In this document: in pieces, positions 23,200-34,802 of the stretch
Position numbering within the stretch: the stretch's first letter is position 1
How the letters are laid out: each line of letters starts with the position of its first letter
Origin: Zanthoxylum bungeanum
Taxonomy: Eukaryota > Streptophyta > Magnoliopsida > Sapindales > Rutaceae
DNA length: 64,000 nucleotides
Reading direction: 5' to 3'
Assembly (NCBI GenBank): GCA_019454045.1
Contig: SKCR01047756.1
Location: 56,695-120,694, forward strand
Made by a program: the position numbers and the translations under genes
Notes under the pieces: model-generated
The model's database searches: none
Told to the model about the DNA's origin: nothing
What the model saw: only the letters and a program-made list of their open reading frames with translations

Positions 23200-25782
23200 T
23201 CATTGTAAATTATTCAAATTATTGAATTGAGTTTTGACATGTACTGTAGATACGACTGGAGCTCATCGTAATTATTCAGAACAAACCAATGAGCACATTG
23301 TTGTTCCTTGATTGTAAGTATTTTAACAGTTATCTTCCCGAGGGGTCGACAGTTTTGCTAGAAAATAAAGACATCATATGATTTATATTCTCCCTTGTTG
23401 TAGTTTATAGTCCGGCGATTAAAGGTTATTTCAATATTCTTTAAGTACATCGAACATAATGTTAGGGTTTCGTTTGCTAAATAGACCTCAATAATTGACC
23501 ATTCTGGTCGCGCTTTATTTCGTACATATTGTTTATACCACCCTAATGCCTTGAAATATATAGCAACAAAACTAATATGATATATAGTCATATATGTATG
23601 TGCTATGAATTAATATTTATACATAGGAGCTTACCTTTCTATGGGGTACATCCATCTGAAGTGGACAAGACCTTTTTTTTGTGCTTCTGCGGTAAATGCA
23701 CTGCCAAATGAACCATTACATCAAAAAATGTGGAAGTATTCTTTCTAATTAAAAAAGGATGATGACGATTGGTTGCTCAAGTTTATCAATTACCAATGTG
23801 GTTAAAGTCCTCTAATATAATTATTTCAAGAAATCACACAAGTCTATAACTGTGTCGAATACTTGTGGTGGAAGAAACAGACGAATGTCCACATAAAGAA
23901 GAATTTCCATAAGCACGTGACAATCATAACTCTTCAACCCAGTTATTGTGTCATCTCTAACACATCTTCATATATTTGATGCATACCCATCGAGAAATTT
24001 TACTATTTTAATCACTCACGGAATGACTTCCTTTCGGTCAAAGTTAGAACGTAAGAAACATGTGGTTTGACATAGCCTACATGAGTCGATCGCAAGTGTA
24101 GATCTTTATAAATTTTCATATCCTGCAGGTCCAAACGCGCAATTTCAGTGTCTTTTGTCTTCCCCAAAATGTTCAACAAGGTGCCAACCAAATTTTCGCA
24201 TATGTTTTTCTTAATACGCATCACATCTAAATTATGTTGCAGACTCAGACTCCCCCAATACTCCAGCTTGAAGAAAATGCTCATTCTCGTCCAATTCAAC
24301 TCTTCAGGTCAACGTCTGTGATTGACATATTTATTATTAGAATACTTCCCAGCGTGGTATTTGTATGTCTCTAATGTTGGCAAAGTATGTCAAATCTAGA
24401 TAAACTGTTGAGTATGCTTTTAGGTTCTGGACGACCGTTAATGACTAAGTTTTAAGAATCTTATGAGGCCCGTATTGAAGATGTATCACCCACACACACT
24501 GGACATGCCATGTAACCCTTAGTACTCCACCCAGATAGAGAACCATAAGCTAAAAAGTCATTAATAGTCACCAGTAACACTGAATGCATTTTGAAATATT
24601 GCTCAGAAACAACATCATAGGTAGTTACACCAATATTCCACAATGTATGTAACTCTTCAATCAACAGTCTCAAGTAAATATCAATATCTTTACCAGGGGA
24701 ACGTGGACCCGATATAAGTAATGACATGAACATGAAAAGAGTCTTTCATACACTTCCACGGCGATAAGTTATAAGGTACAATTACCACATACCACCTACT
24801 ATAAGAGTTATACATGTTTCCAACAGGATTAAAACCATCAGATGCGAGGCCTAACCTGGCATTACAACGGTCCTCAGTAAAACATGAGTACATATCATTA
24901 AATTATTTTCACTCAGTTGCATCAACAAGGTGTTTAAGAACGCCCTCATCATCAACTCTCTCTCTTTTCATAATGCCATCTCATGCCAGATGTGTTGTGA
25001 TGTGACATAAACAATCTTTGTAATCTAGGTGTCAATGGAAAATAATGCAACACCTTCTGAGGCATATTCTTCCTAGTACCACGAATCTTATACCGATTTT
25101 CTACACATATTAAAGAATTATCAAGGAATTCATACTATGCATGAAATAATATACAATCATACTTATAGACGTGTATCAATTCAAACCGTAATATTTTTTT
25201 CGCCTCATAATATGATTTTAGCAAGTTTGTGCCGGCCAGTAACATCTGTCCAAGTAACTCTAATATCATATCAATGCTTTTATTGGTCATTATATTACTT
25301 ACTTTAATGTGGAGTAGCTTGACAATAAAGTTCAAAGTCGATACGCTAGCACCATCAAATGGTATCTTAAAGCTTATTCGACTAACTGACTAAATATTTT
25401 ATGTCTGTTATTCTCCTAATGTTTCTCCAAAAAATGTCGAATCCTGCAAGTCATGCAAAGCAACAATCATATCATCATCATTATTTTCTTGACGATGCTC
25501 ATGATAACTGGTACTAACTTTTGAATGGGTATACTAAGAGATAGAGTTGTAATTTTCTATATGGTAAACCCACGTCTGATAGGTCGTTGAAATTTCAGGC
25601 ATGTATAGATGATCCATAACTTAGTTTAAATTCTTCCTTCTCCTATTTAAACAATTATTACATGGACAACGCATACGACTTTCTGCATCAGCAACTCATT
25701 TTACTGCTTCCATAAATTCTTCCACCCCTTTATGGTATTTGATACTCAATCTATTGGGCACATTCATCCATATTCTATTCAT
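23200..25782 (-). pseudogene. CACTA TNP2-type transposase, broken
   Basis: Starting from ATG at 25782 the minus strand gives the transposase-associated N-terminal domain (MNRIWMNVPNRLS, then MRCPCNNCLN, with an internal stop), then segments of the Transposase_21/TNP2 core: KVLHYFPLTPRL (about 25055), RLGLASDGFNPVGNMYNSYS (24855), the ISGPRSPGKDIDIYLRLLIE box (24720), NDFLAYGSLSGWSTKGYMAC (24550), LQHNLDVMRIKKNICENLVG (24235), GLKSYDCHVL...LPPQVFDT (23930) and the DUF4218 C-terminal part (23760-23250). At least six shifts or stops break it. An intact protein would cut at the CACTA ends; this one cannot be produced whole. Confidence 0.85.
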
Positions 25783-26039
25783 ATCAATAAAAATATCTAC
25801 AAATAAAAAATAATAATAAACTCATAAACTAAAATATATACCTTAATTAATTAGCTAAATTCATACACTAATATTACTCAAAAATACATAATGGGTAAAC
25901 GATGATAAATTAGAGAAAATACATACTTAATTAGCTTAGTGTAGGATTTTGGTTGAAAATGATGAAAATGTGTATTTTTTACGTGGGTATTGAAAAATGA
26001 ATATAAATAGCAGAAGGGGGCGTGGGCTACTGGATTTTT

Positions 26040-26500
26040 TGCAGATATTTTAGCATCACCGGTATCAATAGCAACTCTAAATGTATGACATATAGCGTCC
26101 CAACATATATTAGACTCTAAATAGTACAACATTTAGCGTCTAGAGTATAGGTTGCAGTGCTAAACTATTGATTATTTGCATCGAAGTTCATTATCGTTGC
26201 TAAAGGTTGTAACCATTAGCGGCAAATGTAGGTAGTGACACTGAAAATTATGACTTTTAGCATCGCAACCTATATACGACGCTAAATATTTCAAAAAATA
26301 TATTGCGATGCTAAATATCAATATTTTTAGTGTCGAATGTCCTTTGGTGGCGCCAAATGTTATACTTTAACGTCATTTTTCCTTGCGACACAACATGTGC
26401 TACTTGTAGTATCACAAGATTTTAACGACAATAAATATATATTTGGCAATGATTTTTGGTAATGATTTTTTAGGTGGCGTAAAAATTTTGGACGCTAAAA
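26040..26500. repeat. Subterminal repeat array of CACTA, right side
   Basis: Repeated TTTAGCGTC, GACGCTAAA and decayed forms (AGCATCGC, GCGATGCTAAA), matching the array at the other end and ending in the CACTA terminus. Confidence 0.8.
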
Positions 26501-26654
26501 AACCTATTTCTTGTAGTGAAGTGGGTTATATGTGGAAATGAGGTGGCAAATATTATCGATTGTTGAAAATATGGGTCGTTCTTATTGGCTCTTGAATTAT
26601 TATGGTGAAAAAGATGGTTCTGAATTAACTTCTCTATGAGTTGGTAGTTAATCG

Positions 26655-28222
26655 TTTTTTTTTTTAATAAAGAGGAAGTAAAGTTTTTATTGAAAACAAA
26701 GACTCACCAAAAGTGTGCATTTGAAAATTACAGCATCAAAGAACCATAAGAAAGATAGAGTTCTGGAGTTTAATCACTAAAGATCCAAGATTTAATACTA
26801 GAAGAAGATAACACCAAATCTGCTTCAGAGAAAGAGAAATCATCAAGCTTGATTGATAACCATTTCAATGATAAAAATGAGATCTTCTCATAAATTCGTC
26901 TTAAATCAGATGAATCCCCTTTAAAAATGCATTGATTTCTTTTAAGCCATATACACACCAAAAGAGGCCATAAATAAAGTTTCCATGAAATTAGATGACT
27001 TATTTCCATAGTGCAAGAAATTAAAAGACTGAATCAACAAGGTAGGACTACCTGAGATAACTGAATTAATACCCCACCAATGTAGAATCTAAGACCATAT
27101 TTTCCAAGTAAAAAAACATGAAATAATCAGATGATTAAAAGATTCTATTTCCCAATCACCAAACACACACCTCAAAGAATTGCTATACAAAATACCTCTT
27201 CTATATATAAAGAAATTCATTAGTTGGGATTCTATCAAGAAGCAACAACTAACAACAAAACAAAAGACCTAAGTCTTTTTAGGAGCAATAATTCTCAATA
27301 TGGAAAAAATTCCAAAGGTTGAAGAGAATTGTTATCCATGAATAAGAAGTGCGAATATGATTTGATCAAAAATTTACCTGAAATAATGGAAGACTAAGAG
27401 ACCGAATCTGCTACAGTTGTAGAAAGTGGTTTAGCAAGAACCAAATTAAATATCAAATCATAATCATTCTACTCAGATATACGAAGTCGACATCTGCAAC
27501 ATGAGCCACTATCTTTGTCTCGTTGAAAGTAAACAAGAGATTGGTTTCTTTGTTAAGAGCAAGCAGAAAGAAAGAAGGAAAATTACTATTAAATGTCATT
27601 TCATAGCACCAACTTTACTTCTAAAAAAGAATTCGATGTTCTTTGCCAATAGGGAAGATTAAATTTTTATTGCCAGTTACCGGAGGAAAATAACAAATAC
27701 ATGTAAGCTAACAATATAGGACCATACATTCAACATTCTGAATGACGAAGCATGAGGGAACCAGTCAGATAAGTGCCACTGCATTTCCGACAAATGATGA
27801 ACTTCTAAAAAGATTGTTTTTTTCCTAAGTAAATCTCCAAAGCCACTTGAATAAAAGAGACATATCTCTTGACTTCAGATTCATAATACTCAAACCACCC
27901 AAATTCAAAGGTTTCTTAATAATCTCCTAACTAACATTGCTCAAAGATTTTCTCTCAAAGAAACCCGACCAAAAAAACTTTCAAAGAATACTCTAAATTT
28001 TCAAGAAAATACTTTTGGGCATTTTAAAGATTGATTAAAAAGTATAAAGGGATAGAAGAGATAGAGGCTTTCATGAGAGCAAGTCTACCACCTGAAGACA
28101 TAAACTTAATCTTCAAGTTACTTAGCTTTGCTTGAACTCTATCAAGGATCGGATTCCACAAAACTTTCCTTCTTGGGTTCCCACCGATCGGTAAAGCAAG
28201 ATATTTGTGAAAGTTCGTAATT
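26655..28222 (-). pseudogene. L1-type LINE, 5'-truncated
   Basis: A run of T at about 26657-26667 on the plus strand is the poly(A) tail of a minus-strand LINE. Moving into the element: a C-terminal part with LWPLLVCIWLKRNQCIFKG (about 26960-26900), the zf-RVT region with FIYRRGILYSNSLRCVFGDWE (27210) and ILHWWGI (27085), and the thumb end of reverse transcriptase with KYLALPIGGNPRRKVLW (28205-28155), AKLSNLKIKFMSSGGRLALM (28120) and LGGLSIMNL (27900). The RT catalytic core and ORF1 are absent, as expected of 5' truncation at about 28222. Frameshifts and stops are present, so it is an old copy. No target duplication was found. Confidence 0.85.
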
Positions 28223-28239
28223 ATCCAAGGTTCCGACCC

Positions 28240-29324
28240 TATGCGGAATTTATGACAATTAACTAAGACAATTCCTAATTAATGTGTTTATGGATTAATT
28301 AAATTAACAACCAACCAATCTTAAGTCTATGCAATTATAGATCAAAACAGAATGTTCAAGCAATAAATAATAATGCAGAAAATAAATATCAACCACACAA
28401 AATCAACACAAGTATTTTGGTGACGAAGTGGAAAACTCGTGCGAGTAAAAAACCACTCCGGGTATCTCGGCTACCAGCACAAAATCCACTATATAAGAAA
28501 AACTTACAGTGATGGTAAAAGATCTATGACGATAACTATACCGACTCTAGTACCTCTAGACTGCAAGAACTCGAAGAACTCATTGAGTCCGTACCCCACG
28601 TTTTCTTCAGAAACTCTAAAGTCTCTGAGCGGATCAACTTTGCAAGCATGCCGGAACTCCGACTACCAATCTTCTTCCTTAACAACTCTGAAGGTCTAGA
28701 AAATTGGGTTTTGATGTGTTAATGGTTTAACAAAGATTAATCTCACCACAAACAAAGAAGAAAAGAAAATAAAATAAATATTCAAGGTGAGAACAAGAAG
28801 ATTGAAAACTAAGAATGTGTTTAGGCTCAAGATATATAATGTGTTTTCAACACTTGTGAAGGTGGCTCAATGTTTGTTTATATAGGTAGGGCAAAGGAAA
28901 GAGTTACCTGGTGTTATTTTTGGCTTAAAAACGTGTCCAAAATGTCCTATTTACGCAGGGGCGTTCGAACGCAACTCAAACGCAATGTTTCTGTCTCAAA
29001 ACGTTCGAACTCAAATACGAACGCCACATGAACGCGGGTCGCGGATTGGTTTTTAGGGGCAACTTAAAACGCTTGTAATTAACTTTCTCGTCCCTTTGTC
29101 AAATCATGCATTCTTTATATGTACACGATAATCTTCGAGTATACTTTCCAATGCAACTGACCTCATGTTAATTTGAGCTCTAAATCTTCTGGAATATTCA
29201 AAAGAGTGAACATCTCTCGGTTAACTCCATCAAATTTTGTCCAAATACTTGTCAAATTGCTCCAAGATCTTCAAGACTTATTACAACTCAATTGAATATA
29301 TTTTGTTACGGACATTGCCAACAA
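28240..29324 (-). repeat. Copia-like LTR remnant
   Basis: The right edge reads GGACATTGCCAACA, i.e. TGTTGGCAATGTCC on the minus strand, a common plant copia LTR start. The left edge near TGCGGAATTTATGAC is tentative. Inside is a TATA-like CCTATATAAACAAAC (minus strand, 28886-28872) with the palindrome GCGTTCGAACGC at 28961-28972 upstream of it. A stretch around 28410-28490 (TTTTGGTGACGAAGTGGAAA, ACCACTCCGGGTATCTCGG) also resembles copia LTR sequence. No primer site or pol adjoins it, so it is a solo LTR or fragment. Confidence 0.45.
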
Positions 29325-30288
29325 AAATGGAACTAACAATTTGAATAGGGACGAGGAGTATTTATAGCACAAAATAGATATCACATTGTCGACCTATTGT
29401 TCATCACCATCAATACAGATAATAAAGCTTTTGTGAAAATTAACCTTAGATATATGTAAAATGTTCTCCAAGGTCAAATTCAATTTGTGGTGAATGATGA
29501 TTCCTTCGGTGAAACAAATGTAGGTATATATTTTTGTCAAAAGAGAGGTTTTTATTAACTGTTGAGAGTATTGATCTCTAAATTAACTCCCTTATTGTCA
29601 GTGTTTGATATATGTGATCAATGAAGTCGAATCCTTTCTATGCTTTGAATTTTACTTTTATAGTTTGTGAAATATCATATTGAATTGTTGTTATTTGATT
29701 GTGAATCAGCCCTTGACATGTTAGTGCCGCATGAAAACATGTATCAGATTACATGATTAAAGAGCACGAAATTGAGTTATAACAAGTGGTATAATCAGAA
29801 AATCAAGTTTGTGGGAGTAAAATTATTGAATTTAAATATAAATAAAAAAATATACAAAATAATTATATTTATATTGATATGTGAATATTTTATATATAAT
29901 AACTATCCACAACATGATTTAGTAAAAGAATCACTACAAATATATCAATAAATTAGAAGTTTAATAACCAAACCTAAGCATAAATATGATTATTTTTATT
30001 TTTGTTTAAATGTAATGGAATCCATATTCTTTTGCAAATGGAAAACACACAAATGAGTGGATTTAAAATGAAAAGTAGTCAATTATCTATACACATACAA
30101 ATTAAATATAATGATCTAAACAAATTCAAGGTTATCATTTATTTTAGACATGTTTAAGAAATGAGATTGATGCAAAAGGATATTAGAATTTTTTTAACTA
30201 ATTTGGACTCGGGCCTACATATTATGTTACAACTTAAAAATTATTAAATAATGTATTTATTAGTGTTGTTTAATTATTTTTATTTTTT

Positions 30289-30348
<60 letters not shown>

Positions 30349-30871
30349 CATAAAATATATAAAAAATTAAATTTTTATGGGACCAATGGGGGCAACTGTC
30401 CCCACTGATCCCTATATAGATCTGCCACCTATTTAATTTAGGAGTAATGCACTGCGGCAGCCCAAACAGCTGGGCTGTAAGCAAAACTTGAAGAAGAATT
30501 CATAATTATTGTGTTATGATATTTGTTCCCTAATTAAGATATTGACCTTCTTTGTGAAAGTAGTTTTATAATTTTTTAAGCAAATTTACATTGTGAAAGT
30601 CAGATTTGTCTTAAATAAGACATATCTTCCAATTTAAAGAAATATATTTTATTTATGCTTTTCGATTTAAGATTATATTTCTAATCCGAAAATAATTTTT
30701 TTTATAATAATTTAAGATACTCTTAAAACTAGACATTCTCCTTTTATTAAGGATTGTGTTTATATTTTAGAGTTAATATTATAGAAATGGTTTAACCTGA
30801 CAAGGTTTAGGATTTAGTTTAACCCTATTGGACATAGTAAGTTTGGCTAGAACCCAATAAATAAAGAGAAG
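29325..30871. other. AT-rich gap with an (AT)n microsatellite
   Basis: No gene recognised. An (AT)n run is at about 30291-30346. The stretch GGGGGCAACTGTCCCCACTG followed by AGATCTGCCACC (about 30388-30430) resembles the ends of some plant transposons, but no partner end was found. Confidence 0.5.
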
Positions 30872-31048
30872 TGATAGATATACTTATATTTCTATATAAA
30901 ATAATTACATATTTCTCATTGTAGCTACAATGATCACTGTAATAATTGCATCTCTCTCACTGTAACTACAGTGATCGCTATAGTGATCATTATAAGTATA
31001 GTGAGAGAAGTCTAGTTATTTTATATAAAAATATAAATATTTCTATCA
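30872..31048. mobile_element. MITE-like element with ~32-bp inverted ends
   Basis: The left end TGATAGATATACTTATATTT and the reverse complement of the right end, TGATAGAAATATTTATATTT, match over about 32 bases with four differences. The 110 bases between them form further inverted repeats (CACTGTAACTACAGTG, GTGATCAC-like), so the whole 177-bp unit can fold into a hairpin. No clear target duplication was seen. No coding capacity. Confidence 0.6.
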
Positions 31049-31063
31049 TTTTTTATAAATAAA

Positions 31064-31480
31064 CTAGTTTTTGCCCGTGCCTACGGCACGGTGTTACAGT
31101 ATTTGGCCCATGCCTACGGCACGGTATTACAAAATTAAATGATTTTATTTTTTAATTAAATGATGCCCGTGCCTACGGCACGACACGGTATTACAAAATT
31201 AAATGATTTTATTTTTTAATTAAATGATGCCCGTGCCTACGGCACGGTGTTACAGTATTTGGCCCGTGCCTACGGCACGGTGTTACAAAATTAAATGATT
31301 TTATTTTAACTTTCTATTTTTTTATTTGAAAATTTGAAAATTTTGAACCTTTCCATCAATCAATTCACTCTCTTTCCTCCAATTACCAATGAAATGATCT
31401 GAGCCGTTAATTAAGCCACATAAAGAGAGCCGTTGGATGCACTCTCTTTCCTCAAACACCATTGTGCTTTATAATATAGA
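31064..31480 (-). mobile_element. Mini-Helitron (417 bp, non-autonomous)
   Basis: On the minus strand it starts A|TCTATATTATAAAGC (31481/31480) and ends in a GC-rich hairpin CCGTGCCGTAGGCACGG, then GCAAAAA, then CTAG|T (31064/31063). This is the canonical Helitron form: 5' TC, 3' hairpin a few bases before CTRR, inserted between A and T without duplication. It has no Rep/helicase gene. Near the 5' end a relatively GC-rich segment (GGTGTTTGAGGAAAGAGAGT) is followed by AT-rich DNA. The hairpin module is repeated inside. Confidence 0.8.
31073..31285. repeat. Five copies of the Helitron terminal hairpin
   Basis: GCCCGTGCCTACGGCACGG or a one-base variant occurs at about 31073, 31106, 31167, 31229 and 31262. 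Two spacer types alternate: a short one (TGTTACAGTATTTG) and a long one (TATTACAAAATTAAATGATT...), in the order short, long, long, short, long. Copy 3 carries an extra ACACGG. Confidence 0.9.
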
Positions 31481-31689
31481 TGAGATATGCCACACATTAA
31501 AGTGTATATATATACAGACATAGAAGTAGATTTGCATAGATCTCAAAAGCCAGAGAGGTCACACGCAAATCAAGGAGAAAAGATGAATGCCGCCCATACG
31601 TCAGTCGTTGGGTCATTCATGATTTTATTTATGAATCAACGTTTTTTTTCCTCTAGTATTTGAATAAGACATTCTTTTGATTTTGCTAT

Positions 31690-32330
31690 AATAGTGTGAA
31701 CATCGGTTCCACTACAGTACTGTTATATTATCATGATCGCGATTTTATAAATCTAGTACGTAAATATATGTATCGTTCAAATAATACAGTGATAAAAGTC
31801 GGATATTATACTCACAATGACTTAATATTTATCTTATTAATATCAAGATTAACCTACTTAACTTGAACTAAACTATTGAGAAAAAGAATTGATTTAATGA
31901 TTTAATTGAAAAGTAAATAAAAAGCAAAAACACACATTGTGAAAATCTTATAGATAGAAGAACCTATGATTACAACTTCACCTAAGCATGCACACAATAA
32001 ATTCAGGCACTTTTCATTCAATTGGGTTATTTTTACTAATTATTAACCTAGAACACTAAATTATTCACAAGTCACTTTCGATGGTCAGTAAATATATTTA
32101 GAATAAATCAATTAACTATATATTTATGTTAATTAAATTAAACCAAATTCATTAAGTTCAAGTTCTAATAATGGTTACGCATGCTCTGTAAGTACATGTC
32201 TATCCTAATAGGAAATATATTCAGCGGATAAATCACACGCTATTATTCCCACGGCTAATCCAATTTTCCTTCGTCGAGTTCCTAAGGATTTACCAATACT
32301 ATTCTACTATTGGAATTTGTGTTCAAGCAC
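31690..32330 (-). repeat. Old Athila-type LTR, first part
   Basis: Diverged matches to the Athila LTRs at 50349 and 58151: ATGTATCGTTCAAATAATA, CTCACAATGACTTAATATTT, TTAACCTAGAACACTAAATT and ACTTTCGATGGTCAGTAAAT. It stops at the AGCAC duplication and continues at 49546-50318 after the 17.2-kb insertion. The left edge is uncertain. Confidence 0.6.
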
Positions 32331-32748
32331 TGTAACGACCGGTAGTTTCTACTACTGCCTACAGTGATATTATTAGGCACAGGACGAAGGCACGTAAAAT
32401 AAAATATGATTGGACTTAAATATGCTCATGGAACGAATTTAGAGACGATCGGTAAATTTCTTGAAGTCCCGGGACGAGACTGTACCGTGTTTCCTTGGGA
32501 CCGCCCATAGTATTTGGGGCATAACATTTTCATTCGATCTCCGATTTTTATGAATTTTATATCATCGGAAAGCTGAGATCGAGACCTACAACTTCCGTGT
32601 TGAACATTTTCCAAATTGCAGACCATAAATAGGCCAAAAATGCAAGTTAAAATCTGGATGAATAGTGATTTCGGACCAAAATGATAAAATCTCAAAACTT
32701 CTCCACTTTTCCACACTCTTCTACATTCTTCCTTATATCATTTAAGTC

Positions 32749-32762
32749 CCCCTATATAAGTG
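32749..32762 (+). promoter_or_regulatory. TATA box of the LARD 5' LTR
   Basis: CCCTATATAAGTGC. The matching site in the 3' LTR (47559-47570) reads CCCCTATAGAAA because about 26 bases from the second half of the TATA box onward are missing there. Confidence 0.6.
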
Positions 32763-33978
32763 CGAACTATTCACAAATCAAGAAAAATAAAAATAGAAAG
32801 AAAGAAGAAGAAACCGTGAGAAGAAAGAGAAGGGAAATAAGAAGAAGAAGGAGAAGAAGAAGAAAGGAAGAAAAGAAAGAAGGAAAGAAGTAAGATGAAG
32901 CATAGATTGATCATAGCTACCATGGGAGCCTTAGGAAATGAAAAAAATCAAAAAGAAGTAAGGTAAGAAAACTTGACCCAAATTTTAATAAATTAAATTA
33001 TGGCAATTTGATGATTGAAGTTTATTAATGAGTTATTGAGGGTGAAGTTTGGATAATTAGTGTTGGAAAATGGGTGTTTGGATGATTTTAGTTTGTTATT
33101 CAAGTTTGATGATTATGAAAGAATGATGGAATTTGATGATGTTGGATGATTAGAAATAGAATGAAATGATAGATTTAAGGTTATATTAGCTTGGGGGTGT
33201 ATTGTGGATGTAGTATTTTGTTTGGGAATTGTATGAATTTGGATTTGGGGACTGCCTTCGGCAGGGCATAATCTGCCCTGGAAGACGACTGCGCGTCGCG
33301 ACGCGCAGCTTGCGCCGCGATAACCAGAAACCAGAATTTTTTTGTGTACAATGGCACGAGACCAAAACCCCACCGAATTAGTTTTAAACCCCCAGCTAAA
33401 TTCTAAACGCGTTAAACCACCCTTGGGGTCTCGTATCAGTTCATATACATATCTTACATCAAGATATGAATGTGGCAAGCCTTGTACATAAAATCTAGTG
33501 ACGTATCGTTAGATTTATTTCACTTTATATACTAATCAAGTTCCCGACCATAGATTATCCGCAGAAATCGTACTCTTCTACGACGAGGGATCTAATACCA
33601 GTCGAAATCCAAATCTGTGAGTAGACCTCTTTCCTTTAACTGGTTTTATTTATTAAGTTTTAAGTTTTGATATCAGACTTATTTTTATACTTTAGGGCGT
33701 TAGATTTCTTTATTGCTGTTATTACATGAAATTTATGCTTTATGCCATGTTTTAGTTGTGTTTTACACAGAAAAGATTTAAAGCATGAGTTTTTATGTTT
33801 TCGAGGCATGAGGTAAAAACTCACCCCAGTATGTAACTTGAGGTTCAGTTGGAATTGACGGATACAGAGGACATGTGCACGTGTAGAGCCAGGATGACGA
33901 CTTTGGATCGTGTACCTGGACTCTAATTAAGAGCTTAGGTGGTAGCATTGATCCGCACCTCCAGTTCTAGTGGTGGCT

Positions 33979-34165
33979 ACGCCCAGTTGAGTCGTTGTCT
34001 TGGGCGTAGAGCTCAACGTCCAGTTGAGTCATTGTCCTCGACGTAGGGCACCACCAGTTTCACACACCCAGTTGAGTCATTGTCTTGGGTGTAGAGAGAT
34101 CACTAGTTCCCGGTTGAGTATTCCCAGACATGTCCAGTTGAGTCGGTTTCCTGGGCGTAGAGTAG
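33979..34165 (+). repeat. Tandem units in the LARD 5' LTR
   Basis: CCAGTTGAGTCGTTGTC(T)TGGG followed by CGTAGAG occurs in four recognisable forms plus a shortened one (CCGGTTGAGTATTCCCAGAC). The 3' LTR (48760-48905) lacks the second unit. Confidence 0.8.
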
Positions 34166-34790
34166 TTTTCATATTTTCAGTACACAGATTTCAGATCTTC
34201 AGTACATAGTTTTCAGAAATCAGATTTTAGTATACAATTTTCAGAAACAGTTTTCAGAAACCAGAGATTCAAAGCTCTTTTGAGAAAGTTCAGATTTATA
34301 AAGAGATTTCATATGAAGAGATTTTTCTAAAAACTATAGTTTTAAAGATTTCATGATTTGAGACTTTCAGTTTCATGTCCACTCACTTAGATCATATAGT
34401 GATCTAACCCCCACCCCACTTTTTGTATCTTGCAGGTTTCTCGGAGGACAAGCTCAGGAGGACGGATACTGATGTGGTCACTAGGGATGTAGTCCACCAG
34501 CACATAGTCATATAGCATGAGAGTTCAGTCAGAGTCAAAGTGAAGCTTCATGTTTACACTAATGTAGTATAAGTCATTTATGAGTGTCTGTTTATGTTTG
34601 TAAAGAAAAATATTTTTGAGTATACAGTTATGAGAAATAAAAGTGTTTTATATTGATAAATTGGGTTATGGTCCCCGTGTGTGATATTGCATTTGAATGG
34701 CTTAGAATATAGTCGAAAGTAAGAGGCTAATGGGGTTAGTATTACTATCCCCTGCCGGTAACACCTCCCGGATTGGGGATGTTACAAAGA

Positions 34791-34802
34791 TGGTATCAGA
34801 AC
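34791..34802 (+). other. Primer-binding site, initiator tRNA-Met
   Basis: TGGTATCAGAAC, four bases after the LTR end; canonical TGGTATCAGAGC with one change. Confidence 0.85.

Larger units (their letters stand above)
19390..26518 (-). mobile_element. CACTA (En/Spm-type) DNA transposon
   Basis: The right end reads CACTACAAGAAATAGG on the element strand (26518 leftwards); the left end is a decayed version, TACTGTAAGAATTCAATT. Both are flanked by the 3-bp duplication AAG (19387-19389 and 26519-26521), the size expected of CACTA elements. Subterminal zones (19430-19770 and 26040-26500) are packed with CGACGCTAAA/TTTAGCGTCG motifs in both orientations, the typical transposase-binding array. Inside, on the minus strand, are a TNP2-type transposase and a second transposon protein, both broken. 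A hAT-like element is inserted at 20966-21606. Length 7.1 kb including that insertion. Confidence 0.9.
32331..34786 (+). repeat. 5' LTR of the LARD-like element
   Basis: TG..CA ends. A TATA box CCTATATAAG is at 32751-32760, followed by an A/G-rich stretch. A 20-bp CpG palindrome lies at 33289-33308. An array of CCAGTTGAGTCG-like units is at 33979-34165. Over much of its length it matches 47142-49540 closely, with scattered substitutions and several indels. Confidence 0.85.

Noticed and set aside
31073..31285. Possible CRISPR-like array because short palindromic repeats alternate with spacers
   Set aside because: Eukaryotic context, only two spacer types that are themselves repeated, and exact Helitron ends around it.
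33113..33478. 121-codon minus-strand frame in the LARD LTR, partly conserved at 47910-48140
   Set aside because: It runs antisense to the LTR, has no domain, and is shortened in the second LTR; the shared sequence is explained by LTR identity.
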